Positions 27,666 to 35,143 of a DNA stretch of 64,000 nucleotides are shown here, piece by piece. The DNA comes from Lentisphaera araneosa HTCC2155 (lineage in GTDB: Bacteria > Verrucomicrobiota > Lentisphaeria > Lentisphaerales > Lentisphaeraceae). Within the stretch, counting starts at the first letter, position 1. Each line of letters opens with the position of its first letter. The notes beneath the pieces are model-generated. The model made no database searches and had not been told where the DNA came from. It saw nothing but the letters and a program-made list of their open reading frames with translations. The stretch lies in assembly GCF_000170755.1 (NCBI RefSeq), contig NZ_ABCK01000006.1:186001-250000 (forward strand), written 5' to 3'. Made by a program: the position numbers and the translations under genes.

Positions 27666-27689
27666 AAGTGAATGTTACTTAAATGTCAA
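27666..27689 (-). promoter_or_regulatory. Conserved operator/promoter-like box before regulator copy 1
   Basis: Read on the minus strand, TTGACA is followed by a 17-nt spacer containing the imperfect palindrome AAGTAACATTCACTT and then TATGAA, which overlaps the start codon. The same block precedes the paralogue at 32514. It is probably an autoregulatory operator. If TTGACA/TATGAA were the real promoter, transcription would start inside the gene, so either the operator reading is right or translation starts elsewhere. Confidence 0.55.
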
Positions 27690-27824
27690 CTTAATCAAGT
27701 CGTCTTATGATTTTTGCTCTAAGCTACACAGGTTTTTAAATAAAATGGCATCTCAATCTGTAGGTAAAATTGCTTTCAAATTTGGATTGTTATATATTTC
27801 TTCGAATTAGGAAAGGAGTTAATT

Positions 27825-28826
27825 ATGGCTCACAATCGTGTGAAAGAAAGTTGTTCGGATCAGGCAGTTTATTATCTTGTGACTAATCGCATTGCTGGTG
27901 GTCGCATGTTATTCAAAGATCTAGAAAAACATAAGCTCAAGGAACTGCTTTTTGCGGGCTCCGCTAAGCTCAGTTATCAGGTGATTGATTATGTTTTTAT
28001 GGATAATCATTTTCATTTGTTGATTAAGATCCCCCCTACTTCGAACATGGATGATGTGGAATTATTACAGCGTTATCGGCTTTATATGGATAATGAAGAA
28101 ATTGAATTTATTAATTCCGCTCAGAGGGATGATTTCAGGGAGAAGATCCATGATATTTCTTTTGTGATTGGCAATTTTGAACAGCGATTCGTTCAGTGGT
28201 TTAATCGAGAGCATCAGTCTTGGGGACGTCTCTTTGGTCAGCGTTTTGATTCAGAAATGATTGAGGTCTCGGCTCAATCTGATTCTTTGCTTCGAGTGAT
28301 GGCGTATATCTCATTGAATCCAGTTCGAGCCGGAATTGTTACTGACCCAAAAGATTTCTTTTTCTGTGGTTATGCTGATCGCCTCGCGGGTGGAAGTGTT
28401 GGAGATTCAGATCAAGACTTTTTTGATCTCTTTTGTCGTGGCATCAAGGCTGAGGACTACTGCCGTAGGGGCGGATATTTCTTTGCAGAAAATGAGAAGC
28501 AAAAGCATTTTAGGGAGGTTTTTAGAGCTTATATGCTTGGCTTGCGTCGTTATAAGAATGCTGATTCAAAAACTGTAGCAGAATATCTTCAGATAAAAAT
28601 GAACACGCCCCCGGAGGCTCTCCGGTGGGATGATTTGTTCATTCATAAGTGCAGATTCTTCACTAAATGTCTGGTCATCGGCTCTGAGGCTTTCGTTCGG
28701 GAGAAGTTGGCCAAGTTCTCAGAAAAGATGAAATGGAAACGAGTTCATGAGCCTTACACTGAGGATGAATGGAATGATATTTATTCCCTCAAGCCTAGGA
28801 AAAAAGCTCGAGCCGCACCCAATTAA
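27825..28826 (+). CDS. REP-associated tyrosine transposase (RAYT, IS200/IS605-like Y1)
   Basis: 333 residues. The Y1 HUH motif is HFHLLIKIP after VIDYVFMDN, and the nucleophile Tyr lies in the segment MAYISLNPVRAG. The segment QSWGRLFGQRFDSEMIE between them is typical of RAYT proteins. AAAGGAG lies 11 nt before the ATG. Members cut and join single-stranded DNA at hairpin (REP) sequences, and a hairpin-rich repeat array follows directly at 28962-29432. It is closest to stand-alone RAYT genes rather than to IS200 insertion sequences. The gene is intact. Confidence 0.85.
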   Translation: MAHNRVKESCSDQAVYYLVTNRIAGGRMLFKDLEKHKLKELLFAGSAKLSYQVIDYVFMDNHFHLLIKIPPTSNMDDVELLQRYRLYMDNEEIEFINSAQRDDFREKIHDISFVIGNFEQRFVQWFNREHQSWGRLFGQRFDSEMIEVSAQSDSLLRVMAYISLNPVRAGIVTDPKDFFFCGYADRLAGGSVGDSDQDFFDLFCRGIKAEDYCRRGGYFFAENEKQKHFREVFRAYMLGLRRYKNADSKTVAEYLQIKMNTPPEALRWDDLFIHKCRFFTKCLVIGSEAFVREKLAKFSEKMKWKRVHEPYTEDEWNDIYSLKPRKKARAAPN

Positions 28827-28860
28827 AATATCAGCTCAGAACTTCATAAAAACAGAATTT

Positions 28861-28899
28861 GAACTCAAGATGATTTAAAACCGTCTTGAGTTCTTCGTT
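28861..28899 (+). terminator. Terminator of the RAYT gene
   Basis: GAACTCAAGA (28861-28870) pairs perfectly with TCTTGAGTTC (28884-28893), followed by TTCGTTTTTC. A second 7-bp hairpin (TAGCCGA at 28907, TCGGCTA at 28926) comes directly after. Confidence 0.65.
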
Positions 28900-28961
28900 T
28901 TTCTTTTAGCCGAGTTTGTACTCTATCGGCTAAATTTTTACTTCGATCTCTGCGCTTTTAA

Positions 28962-29432
28962 TCGACTAAAAGAAAAAGTGGCACTTTTGCATCAAGCTTG
29001 ACCTCCTAAATACGAAAAAAGAGCCCCAATTTGGAGCTCTTTTCGATCAGCCCTTTTCTAAGGCCTGTCCTTCAATTTTTCTTCAATTTTCGATCGACTA
29101 AAAGAAAAAGTGGCACTTTTGCATCAAGCTTGACCTCCTAAATACGAAAAAAGAGCCCCAATTTGGAGCTCTTTTCGATCAGCCCTTTTCTAAGGCCTGT
29201 CCTTCAATTTTCGTAAGGCCTGTCCTTCAATTTTCGTCCTTCAATTTTCGTCGATCAGCCCTTTTCTAAGGCCTGTCCTTCAATTTTCGTCCTTCAATTT
29301 TCTGTCCTTCAATTTTCTTTTTCTAAGGCCTGTCCTTCAATTTTCTTTCTTTTTCTAAGGCCTGTCCTTCAATTTTCTTTCAATTTTCTGTCCTTCAATT
29401 TTCTTTTTCTAAGGCCTGTCCTTCAATTTTCT
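28962..29432. repeat. Tandem repeat array decaying into short units, next to RAYT
   Basis: A 132-bp unit starting TCGACTAAAAG is present at 28962 and again at 29094. It contains a strong hairpin (AAAAAAGAGCCCC, AATT, then GGAGCTCTTTTC) and ends in AGGCCTGTCCTTCAATTTT. From about 29212 the array breaks into irregular partial copies of the last ~25 bases (TTTTCTAAGGCCTGTCCTTC), each cut at a different point. No spacer structure or cas gene exists, so it is not CRISPR. Replication slippage, RAYT activity or an assembly artefact could have produced the pattern. Confidence 0.85.
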
Positions 29433-29461
29433 CTGAGTGCACTTGCAAGTAGAATACGAGA

Positions 29462-30721
29462 TTAATTAACGAATTTCTGAAACCATGCAGGTCGTCTTTG
29501 CGCCAATACTTCTAGATAGGTCTTTTCATTATATGGAGTTCTCGTTTTCCAGCAGCGATACATGATACGAATCCATTTGTAGGCCAAAGCTCTAAGTATA
29601 GTGAAATGAGGTATGTTAAGAGCTTTCTTATGATAATAAAATTCATGTGCCCATATTGACGATCTTATGGAATTATTTGCGAACTCCACAAAACTAAGTT
29701 GAGTGAACCTATCACATAAAAAACGTCTTCGGACAATATTCATTTTTCCACTCTGAATTGTCACAGGAGCTATTTCACTAATTTTAAGAACCTCATTTAC
29801 AGACTTAAATTTATCTCGATCGCCCCCAAAGAAAGCCATAAGACGTGGGCCGATACTAGGGCCTGCTCCTGGGAAAGATTGAAACATTTCATAGTCCTCA
29901 TTACTGCGATAAGCTTGCTCAATTTTTTCGTCATAAGCTTTAATGACCTTATTTAAACTCCTGATTCTGTGGCAGAATTGTTGTATCTCAAATATGTAGT
30001 AATCCAACTCATCTTCATCATTAACAACAATTATGGAGGAGCGTAATATTTGAACTCTCTCTTTTGTTTTACTATGCTTGGTACTGCGTTTGTTAAAGAA
30101 TTTGGTAATGCCGATTTGATGAGCATTAATGACATCCTGCGGGCTTGGATATTTATCTAAAAAGTCTAGAAACATATCTGCATATAAATGATTGCCCACG
30201 ACTTTGAGGGCGTTTGGGTAATAAATCTTCAATAACGCAGTTAATTGATTAGTTAAACGAGTTCTATCACCTACTAAATCACGCCTTTTTATATTAAGTC
30301 GCTTCAGTTTCCCCTTTGAAAAAGATGAGTCTACTTTTTGAACTTTATCAGGATGTTTTAAATACAGTTCAAGTAATGATTTAGTATCTGCTCGGTCACT
30401 TTTAGCACCACTCAAATGAAATGTTTTAGCAAACTTTGAAGCAGTCGTAGGATGAACCACATAGATATCAAACTCCGTGAATGATATTAATAAATTCATC
30501 AGTGCAGATTGGCAGCTCTCGATGACAATGGCAATGGAACCATTAACAGTTTCAAGTATGAGTGTATCAAAGAAGTTTTTGAGAGTAAGTAAATCACTAC
30601 TGATAACTTTACATTCTTCTTCACAATCCTTAAGAATTCGTAGGTCATGCTTTTGATCCGCCCAGTCGATCGCAATAATAACTTGATATTCAGATGGTTT
30701 TTTAGTTCTTGTATTATACAT
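29462..30721 (-). CDS. IS110-family recombinase (DEDD transposase)
   Basis: 419 residues from the ATG at 30721, which has AGGAG 6 nt upstream; the in-frame ATG at 30760 has none. The N-terminal RuvC-like DEDD domain shows the Asp of IIAIDWADQKHD, Glu of IVIESCQSALMN and the pair in GAKSDRADTKSLLE. A helical middle follows, then the Transposase_20 domain with FPGAGPSIGPRLMAFFGG. IS110 recombinases are guided by a bridge RNA made from the non-coding end of the element. The reading frame is complete, so the element may be active. Confidence 0.9.
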   Translation of the reverse strand: MYNTRTKKPSEYQVIIAIDWADQKHDLRILKDCEEECKVISSDLLTLKNFFDTLILETVNGSIAIVIESCQSALMNLLISFTEFDIYVVHPTTASKFAKTFHLSGAKSDRADTKSLLELYLKHPDKVQKVDSSFSKGKLKRLNIKRRDLVGDRTRLTNQLTALLKIYYPNALKVVGNHLYADMFLDFLDKYPSPQDVINAHQIGITKFFNKRSTKHSKTKERVQILRSSIIVVNDEDELDYYIFEIQQFCHRIRSLNKVIKAYDEKIEQAYRSNEDYEMFQSFPGAGPSIGPRLMAFFGGDRDKFKSVNEVLKISEIAPVTIQSGKMNIVRRRFLCDRFTQLSFVEFANNSIRSSIWAHEFYYHKKALNIPHFTILRALAYKWIRIMYRCWKTRTPYNEKTYLEVLAQRRPAWFQKFVN

Positions 30722-30789
30722 TTTTACTCCTAGGGAATATATAGATTTAAAAAACAGCATGCGAAATTCCTATAGCATTTGTGGTGGAA

Positions 30790-30860
30790 GCTTTCTGAGT
30801 ATTCGTCCCGCTGAAAAACATTCCCGGTCGAAATGCCCAGAAAGTCTTTTTAAAGACAGG
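30790..30860 (-). ncRNA. Candidate bridge RNA of the IS110 element
   Basis: The non-coding DNA upstream of the recombinase can fold on the recombinase strand into a small hairpin GTCTT-TAAA-AAGAC (30845-30858) followed by a long stem. In the latter, CTTTCTG (at 30844-30838) pairs with CAGAAAG (at 30797-30791). Inside it, ATTTCG pairs with CGAAT across unequal internal loops, leaving a G/C-rich terminal loop. A stem with internal loops at this site is what IS110 bridge RNAs look like. Full extent and loop-target pairing were not determined. Confidence 0.5.
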
Positions 30861-31018
30861 AGCACCAATTCGTACCGAGAATGATTAAATTTATATGTTC
30901 CTTTTTTAATTCTAAAATTTCTCCCCCAGACCCCCTCATTATATTTATCTATTTAATTACTTGGACTACTATAGGAGCTCCGCATTCCATGCGGAATCAA
31001 TTGCTAGTTCCGTAAAAA

Positions 31019-31414
31019 GAATCATCCACAGATTAACACGGATGAACACCGATCAAAAACTCAGATTCTTGGCGCCTTGGTGAGAGCAAAAAATTCTCAC
31101 TAATGAGATGCACTTTGCCGTGATTACTCAAAAAGCATTGGGATACATTATAAAAGTATGCGGATCCCATAAAATAATATTTCTCGCTAAGACGGAAAGA
31201 CGCCAAGTGATAGACTATAATATAGGGTTTCACATGGGATTAAACTTATTGAGAAAGAACTTATAAAACTCACACTGAAAGCACTAAATTCATCCACAGA
31301 TTAACACAGATCAAAAACTTAGAGTCTTGGCGCCTTGGCGAGAAATAAAAAGTCCATAGATCGCGTCGCCTGCAGTAGTCAGCGTATGTAGTCCACGGTT
31401 TACCGTGCGAGAGA
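31019..31414. repeat. Intergenic repeat block, copy 2
   Basis: Nearly the same sequence as 20564-20964, including ATCCACAGATTAACACGG, CTTGGCGCCTTGG, the long shared stretch around GTATGCGGATCCCATAAAAT and the terminal palindrome CCACGGTTTACCGTG. It contains one small insertion (GGGATACA near 31140) relative to copy 1. It runs directly up to the 3' end of regulator copy 2. No gene is supported inside. Confidence 0.8.
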
Positions 31415-31416
31415 AA

Positions 31417-32514
31417 TTACTTCGACGACTCGCGGATAATGAGCTCCCCGTGAAGTAAGACTTTCCTTGCGGAGAGGCTCGGGTTTTTGATGCGAGAAAT
31501 CATGATTTCTACTGCTGTGGCGCCAATATCACGACAAGGTTGACGGTAAGTCGTTAGGGGAGTTTTAAGCAGTTTTGCATATTTTACATCATCAAAAGCA
31601 CAGATTTTAATATCTTGAGGGATATTCACCCCAAGCTGATCGAGGGCAATGCTGAGCTCAGCTGCGGCAGCATCGTTATAAATAGCTAAGGCATCAAATC
31701 TTTTTTCTGAGCTAATTTGGCGAGCGAGATTATCAATATCCTCTTCCACAATGAGTTCTTCGACTGAGTCATGAGGTAGGCCTGCTTGGAGGATGGCTTC
31801 ACGCAAACCCATGAGTCGCATGTGAACAGTGCTCGCTATATGGGGACGAGTGATAAAGGCAATGGATCGACATTTTTTTTCGACGAGGTGTGAGCCAATG
31901 AGGTAGCCAGCTTCAATATTGTTGATGCCAATGAGGTCGTATTCACTTTTGAGTGGAGCTTGGACGACGTCACGATCAAGTAAGGTGACGGGGATATGGG
32001 CATTTTTGAAGAGCTCAAGAATGCGTGCGTTTATGACTTCAGAATCTTGGTGTAACTCGATAGGCGTGAAAAATACACCATCAACAGCTTCCTTGATGTA
32101 TTTATGAGCGAGTTGCTCAGCTGCGGCAGCACTTTTATCTAAGCTCGAACCCGTGTTGCCCCAAAGGAGGTTGAAATTATAAGAGTCGGCTAAACTAGCA
32201 ATTTGACCACATATAGGTTCAAAAATTTCCGTTTCACCCAAGGAAGGGATCAGTAGGCCCAAGGTGATTTTGTCATCACTGCCACCAACTTGTGGTTTGT
32301 TTTTTAGGTAAGTGCCAAAGCCAGCTTTTCGAGCCAAGACGTTTTCATCAACCAGCCTTTGTACGGCTTTGGCCACTGTGGGGCGACTCGTTTTGAATTT
32401 TTCTGATATTTGCAAATCCGTGGGCAGTAATTCACCCATTTCATAAGCACCGGATTCGATTTCCTGTTTGAGGAATTCGTAAATTTCTTGAGTTTTATTT
32501 TTTCGACTTTTCAT
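31417..32514 (-). CDS. GntR/LacI-type (AraR-like) transcriptional regulator, copy 2
   Basis: 365 residues, aligned from end to end with the regulator at 26571 with mostly conservative changes and one extra residue (EKRF near 255). GntR winged helix at ~8-70 (LQISEKFKTSRPTVAKAVQ), LacI-like sugar-binding domain after it (DGVFFTPIELHQDSEVI, KICAFDDVKYAKLL). It follows the GH127 gene on the same strand, separated by a terminator. The AraR-like layout plus an arabinofuranosidase neighbour makes an L-arabinose-type effector plausible. Same upstream palindrome box as copy 1. Confidence 0.9.
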   Translation of the reverse strand: MKSRKNKTQEIYEFLKQEIESGAYEMGELLPTDLQISEKFKTSRPTVAKAVQRLVDENVLARKAGFGTYLKNKPQVGGSDDKITLGLLIPSLGETEIFEPICGQIASLADSYNFNLLWGNTGSSLDKSAAAAEQLAHKYIKEAVDGVFFTPIELHQDSEVINARILELFKNAHIPVTLLDRDVVQAPLKSEYDLIGINNIEAGYLIGSHLVEKKCRSIAFITRPHIASTVHMRLMGLREAILQAGLPHDSVEELIVEEDIDNLARQISSEKRFDALAIYNDAAAAELSIALDQLGVNIPQDIKICAFDDVKYAKLLKTPLTTYRQPCRDIGATAVEIMISRIKNPSLSARKVLLHGELIIRESSK

Positions 32515-32538
32515 AAGTAAATGTTACTTAAATGTCAA
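32515..32538 (-). promoter_or_regulatory. Conserved operator/promoter-like box before regulator copy 2
   Basis: On the minus strand TTGACA is followed by TTT and the perfect palindrome AAGTAACATTTACTT (AAGTAA-CAT-TTACTT), ending at the start codon. It is the same as the box before copy 1 except for one base in the palindrome; flanking sequence outside it differs. A regulator-binding site is the likely meaning. Confidence 0.6.
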
Positions 32539-32705
32539 TAGAGTCAAGGTGAGCTAAGTCAATTCATCAATGATTAGACCTAATGTCTAGCGTTTATTGA
32601 TAATGAGTATCCACCATGTGATATGTAAGAGAAATAAAAAAAGGCCCCCGTTCGACTCGTCACCACAAAGAGAAGAAAGGGAGCCCAAGGAGAGCTTTTA
32701 GAAAG

Positions 32706-32734
32706 CCTCGGCTCCTCTTAAGAAAGAGCCGAGG
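32706..32734 (-). terminator. Terminator of the GH127 operon
   Basis: CCTCGGCTC (32706-32714) pairs perfectly with GAGCCGAGG (32726-32734). On the minus strand the hairpin is followed by CTTTCTAAAAG. It sits 9 nt beyond the stop of the GH127 gene and separates the operon from the regulator. Confidence 0.6.
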
Positions 32735-32742
32735 TAGATAAT

Positions 32743-35142
32743 TTAGTCGTTCATGAGATCCAAGTCGAGGAGGCCAAGGGCTTTGCCGGCTTGAGCTTTG
32801 ATCTTGAGTTTGATGCCTTCGCAATGAAGGGCAGCAGCAGGGTGCACCACCACATACATATTGAGATCCGTGCCGAAGAAATCGGTAACGTAGCGCTCGA
32901 AAGGCAACCACTGACCCTCTTTTTTGTATTCCATTGTCCAAGATTCTGGAGCGGCAATCGAATCCATTTCCGCCCAGTAGACGCCGACGGACTCAATTTT
33001 TTGTGTTCCAGAGAAGTTGAACTCAATTTCTTGATCTTGTCCTTCTTGTCCCATGGAAGACCATTTTGGTAGGCTGCGATCACTTGCCGATTGCGGACGG
33101 CGACCATCACGGAGTGCTTCGATTGTATCACAATTAGCGGTATGAGTCGCGGTGATTTCACCGTAGTGCTCACTGCTAAACTGCATGGAATCGAGAGATT
33201 TTTGTGCGAGCGATTCAATATTTGGGAACCAAACATTCATCGAGCAGTTGCCACGGTTATTCCAAGCAAAATAGGGGATGAGCTTCATAGAACTTTCGCC
33301 CTTGCCAATTTCTTTACAGGGAACGGTGAGAATGGGCATGCCTGCGAGGTTACCCTCTTGGATAGTTTCTTGCTCAAAGTTACCGACTTCTTTTTCGAGG
33401 AAGAAGCGCTGGACAGCACCCTCATTATCGACTTCTTCAGCAGCGAGGACGAGTGGGCCACGTGTGAGGGCAATTCTTCCCACATTTGCATCGACGCGAG
33501 TATCGCAAACCGAGCTCATGATAGGCATTGGCAAATCGAGTTCAACGACATCGCCTTTTGACCAAGTGCGTCGAATAGAAGCAAAACCACGATCGAGTGT
33601 GCACTGAACGGCAGCACCATTGATTTTTACGGTCCAGTTCTCGTTAGGTTTCGAAATATATTTGTAGAGTGCGCCTGGAAGGAAGTTGTCGCGAGCCCAA
33701 GAAGGGATACGCAATTTAAAAGTGAATTCTGAATCTTCGTCCATGTCGAGGTCAAATTTAACTTTACCTTCGAAGGGGTACTCAGTTTCTTGTTTGAGGC
33801 TCACTTTACCGTTGGCTAAATCAAGGCTCACATCTGATCCCGCATAGAGGAGTGAGAAAATTTCATCTTCACTCGTTGCGTACATGTAGCCACTAACCTG
33901 CGGCATGAGACGGGCAATATTTGAAGGGCAGCAAGCGCAGTCAAACCAGTGTGAACGACCGGCGTTACCATGGTTAAAAAGGCGTTGGCCATCAGCTTCC
34001 AGCGGATTCACGTAGAAGAATTTGTCGCCTTCCATATTTACGCCTGCAAGGGAGTTATTGAGGAGAGAGACTTCGGCAACGTCGAAGTAAGAAGCATCTC
34101 TATGAAGCAAGAACATGCGGTAGTTGAAAAAGACATTTGCGATTGCCGCACAAGTTTCGTTATAAGCTTCTTTGTTCGGCAAATCAAAATCATCGCCAAA
34201 ACCTTCGATCCCGTGAATAGCACCGAGTCCACCCGTGATATGCATTTTCATATCTACGAGGTTGTGCCAGATCTTGTTGAGAGCATTGGTGTAATCGTGG
34301 CGATCCTGCAACATGTCAACTTCGGCCATAGAAGCATACATATAGGCGGCACGAACGGCGTGACCTACGGCGCTATCTTGATCCGTGAGGGCGACGTGCT
34401 GCTGAGCGTAGTCAGGAGCATTAACGCCATCGCCATCGGGAATAAAAGTGACGCCGCGAATTTCGAGGAAATGTTTAGCGAGTTCGAGATAGACTTTGTT
34501 ACCAGTAACCATATAGAGTTTACAGAGGCCGAGTTCGATTTCCTGATGACCAGGAGCCTGATTGACCGGCTTACCATCGTTATAGTTGGGATCGCCTTCC
34601 ACAAAAACTTTGTAGACGTGTTGAGCTGATTTTTCAGCAACTTTAAGCCAAGCATTTTTACCAGTTGCTTGGTAGTATGCGACGGCACCTTCGTAGAGGT
34701 GGCCCACATTGTAGAGTTCGTGGGAGTGAATCACAAAGCTGTAGGGCTTAGTACCCATTTCATCCACATTAAATGTATCGGTAATGTGATTGACGTAGAG
34801 GTAGCCATCGTCCTGCTGAGCACCGGCAATGATGTCGATAATTTCATCGATTTGAGCTTCGAGTTCGGCATCGCGATTGAGCATGAGTAGGAAAGCAGCG
34901 CCTTCCATAACCTTGTAGAGGTCAGAAGAAACGAAGCGGTGAGTGAAAGGCTTTTCGTCGGGAATGCCCTTGAGGAAGTTAGCGCAACGCTTGAGGTTAG
35001 CGACGGCGTGTTCAGTTTTGTGGAGGGCAAAGGGAAGAGTCGTTTTTTTCTGAGTCTCTAATCTAGGCAACCAAAAGCTATCATTGAGTTTTACTTGGTT
35101 AAAAGTAATCGGGTTAATTTCTTTATGTTTTACTATAGGCAT
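32743..35142 (-). CDS. GH127-like (DUF1680) beta-L-arabinofuranosidase
   Basis: 799 residues from the ATG at 35142; its Shine-Dalgarno GGAG lies within the end of the permease gene, whereas the in-frame ATG at 35166 lies deep inside that gene. The (alpha/alpha)6 domain carries LNDSFWLPRLETQKKT, AYNETCAAIANVFFNYRMF and FDCACCPSNIARLMPQV; the Glu in the ETCA segment and the Cys pair in CACCPSN are the GH127 zinc/nucleophile region. Beta-sandwich domains follow (VARIALTRGPLVLA-like segment near 610; F5/8-like C-terminus). No signal peptide, so it acts in the cytoplasm on imported oligosaccharides. Family firm, arabinose specificity by analogy. Confidence 0.87.
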   Translation of the reverse strand: MPIVKHKEINPITFNQVKLNDSFWLPRLETQKKTTLPFALHKTEHAVANLKRCANFLKGIPDEKPFTHRFVSSDLYKVMEGAAFLLMLNRDAELEAQIDEIIDIIAGAQQDDGYLYVNHITDTFNVDEMGTKPYSFVIHSHELYNVGHLYEGAVAYYQATGKNAWLKVAEKSAQHVYKVFVEGDPNYNDGKPVNQAPGHQEIELGLCKLYMVTGNKVYLELAKHFLEIRGVTFIPDGDGVNAPDYAQQHVALTDQDSAVGHAVRAAYMYASMAEVDMLQDRHDYTNALNKIWHNLVDMKMHITGGLGAIHGIEGFGDDFDLPNKEAYNETCAAIANVFFNYRMFLLHRDASYFDVAEVSLLNNSLAGVNMEGDKFFYVNPLEADGQRLFNHGNAGRSHWFDCACCPSNIARLMPQVSGYMYATSEDEIFSLLYAGSDVSLDLANGKVSLKQETEYPFEGKVKFDLDMDEDSEFTFKLRIPSWARDNFLPGALYKYISKPNENWTVKINGAAVQCTLDRGFASIRRTWSKGDVVELDLPMPIMSSVCDTRVDANVGRIALTRGPLVLAAEEVDNEGAVQRFFLEKEVGNFEQETIQEGNLAGMPILTVPCKEIGKGESSMKLIPYFAWNNRGNCSMNVWFPNIESLAQKSLDSMQFSSEHYGEITATHTANCDTIEALRDGRRPQSASDRSLPKWSSMGQEGQDQEIEFNFSGTQKIESVGVYWAEMDSIAAPESWTMEYKKEGQWLPFERYVTDFFGTDLNMYVVVHPAAALHCEGIKLKIKAQAGKALGLLDLDLMND

Positions 35143-35143
35143 A

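Larger units (their letters stand above)
29433..30900 (-). mobile_element. IS110-family insertion, ends only approximate
   Basis: The element contains the recombinase at 29462-30721 and an upstream non-coding region with a structured RNA candidate. IS110 elements have no long inverted repeats and make little or no target duplication, so the ends cannot be set by eye. The left border should lie between the repeat array (ends 29432) and the recombinase stop; the right border somewhere between 30870 and 31018. Confidence 0.55.

Noticed and set aside
28962-29432. Possible CRISPR array
   Set aside because: The repeats are not separated by unique equal-length spacers; the units are contiguous or nested and no cas genes are near.
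31033-31233. Short open frame inside intergenic repeat copy 2
   Set aside because: It lies wholly in a repeat that also occurs at 20564-20964, where the frame is not preserved, and shows no family features.
33091-35030. Several long open frames opposite or offset to the GH127 gene
   Set aside because: They have no family motifs, no ribosome sites and biased amino-acid composition; they follow the codon pattern of the GH127 gene on the other strand.
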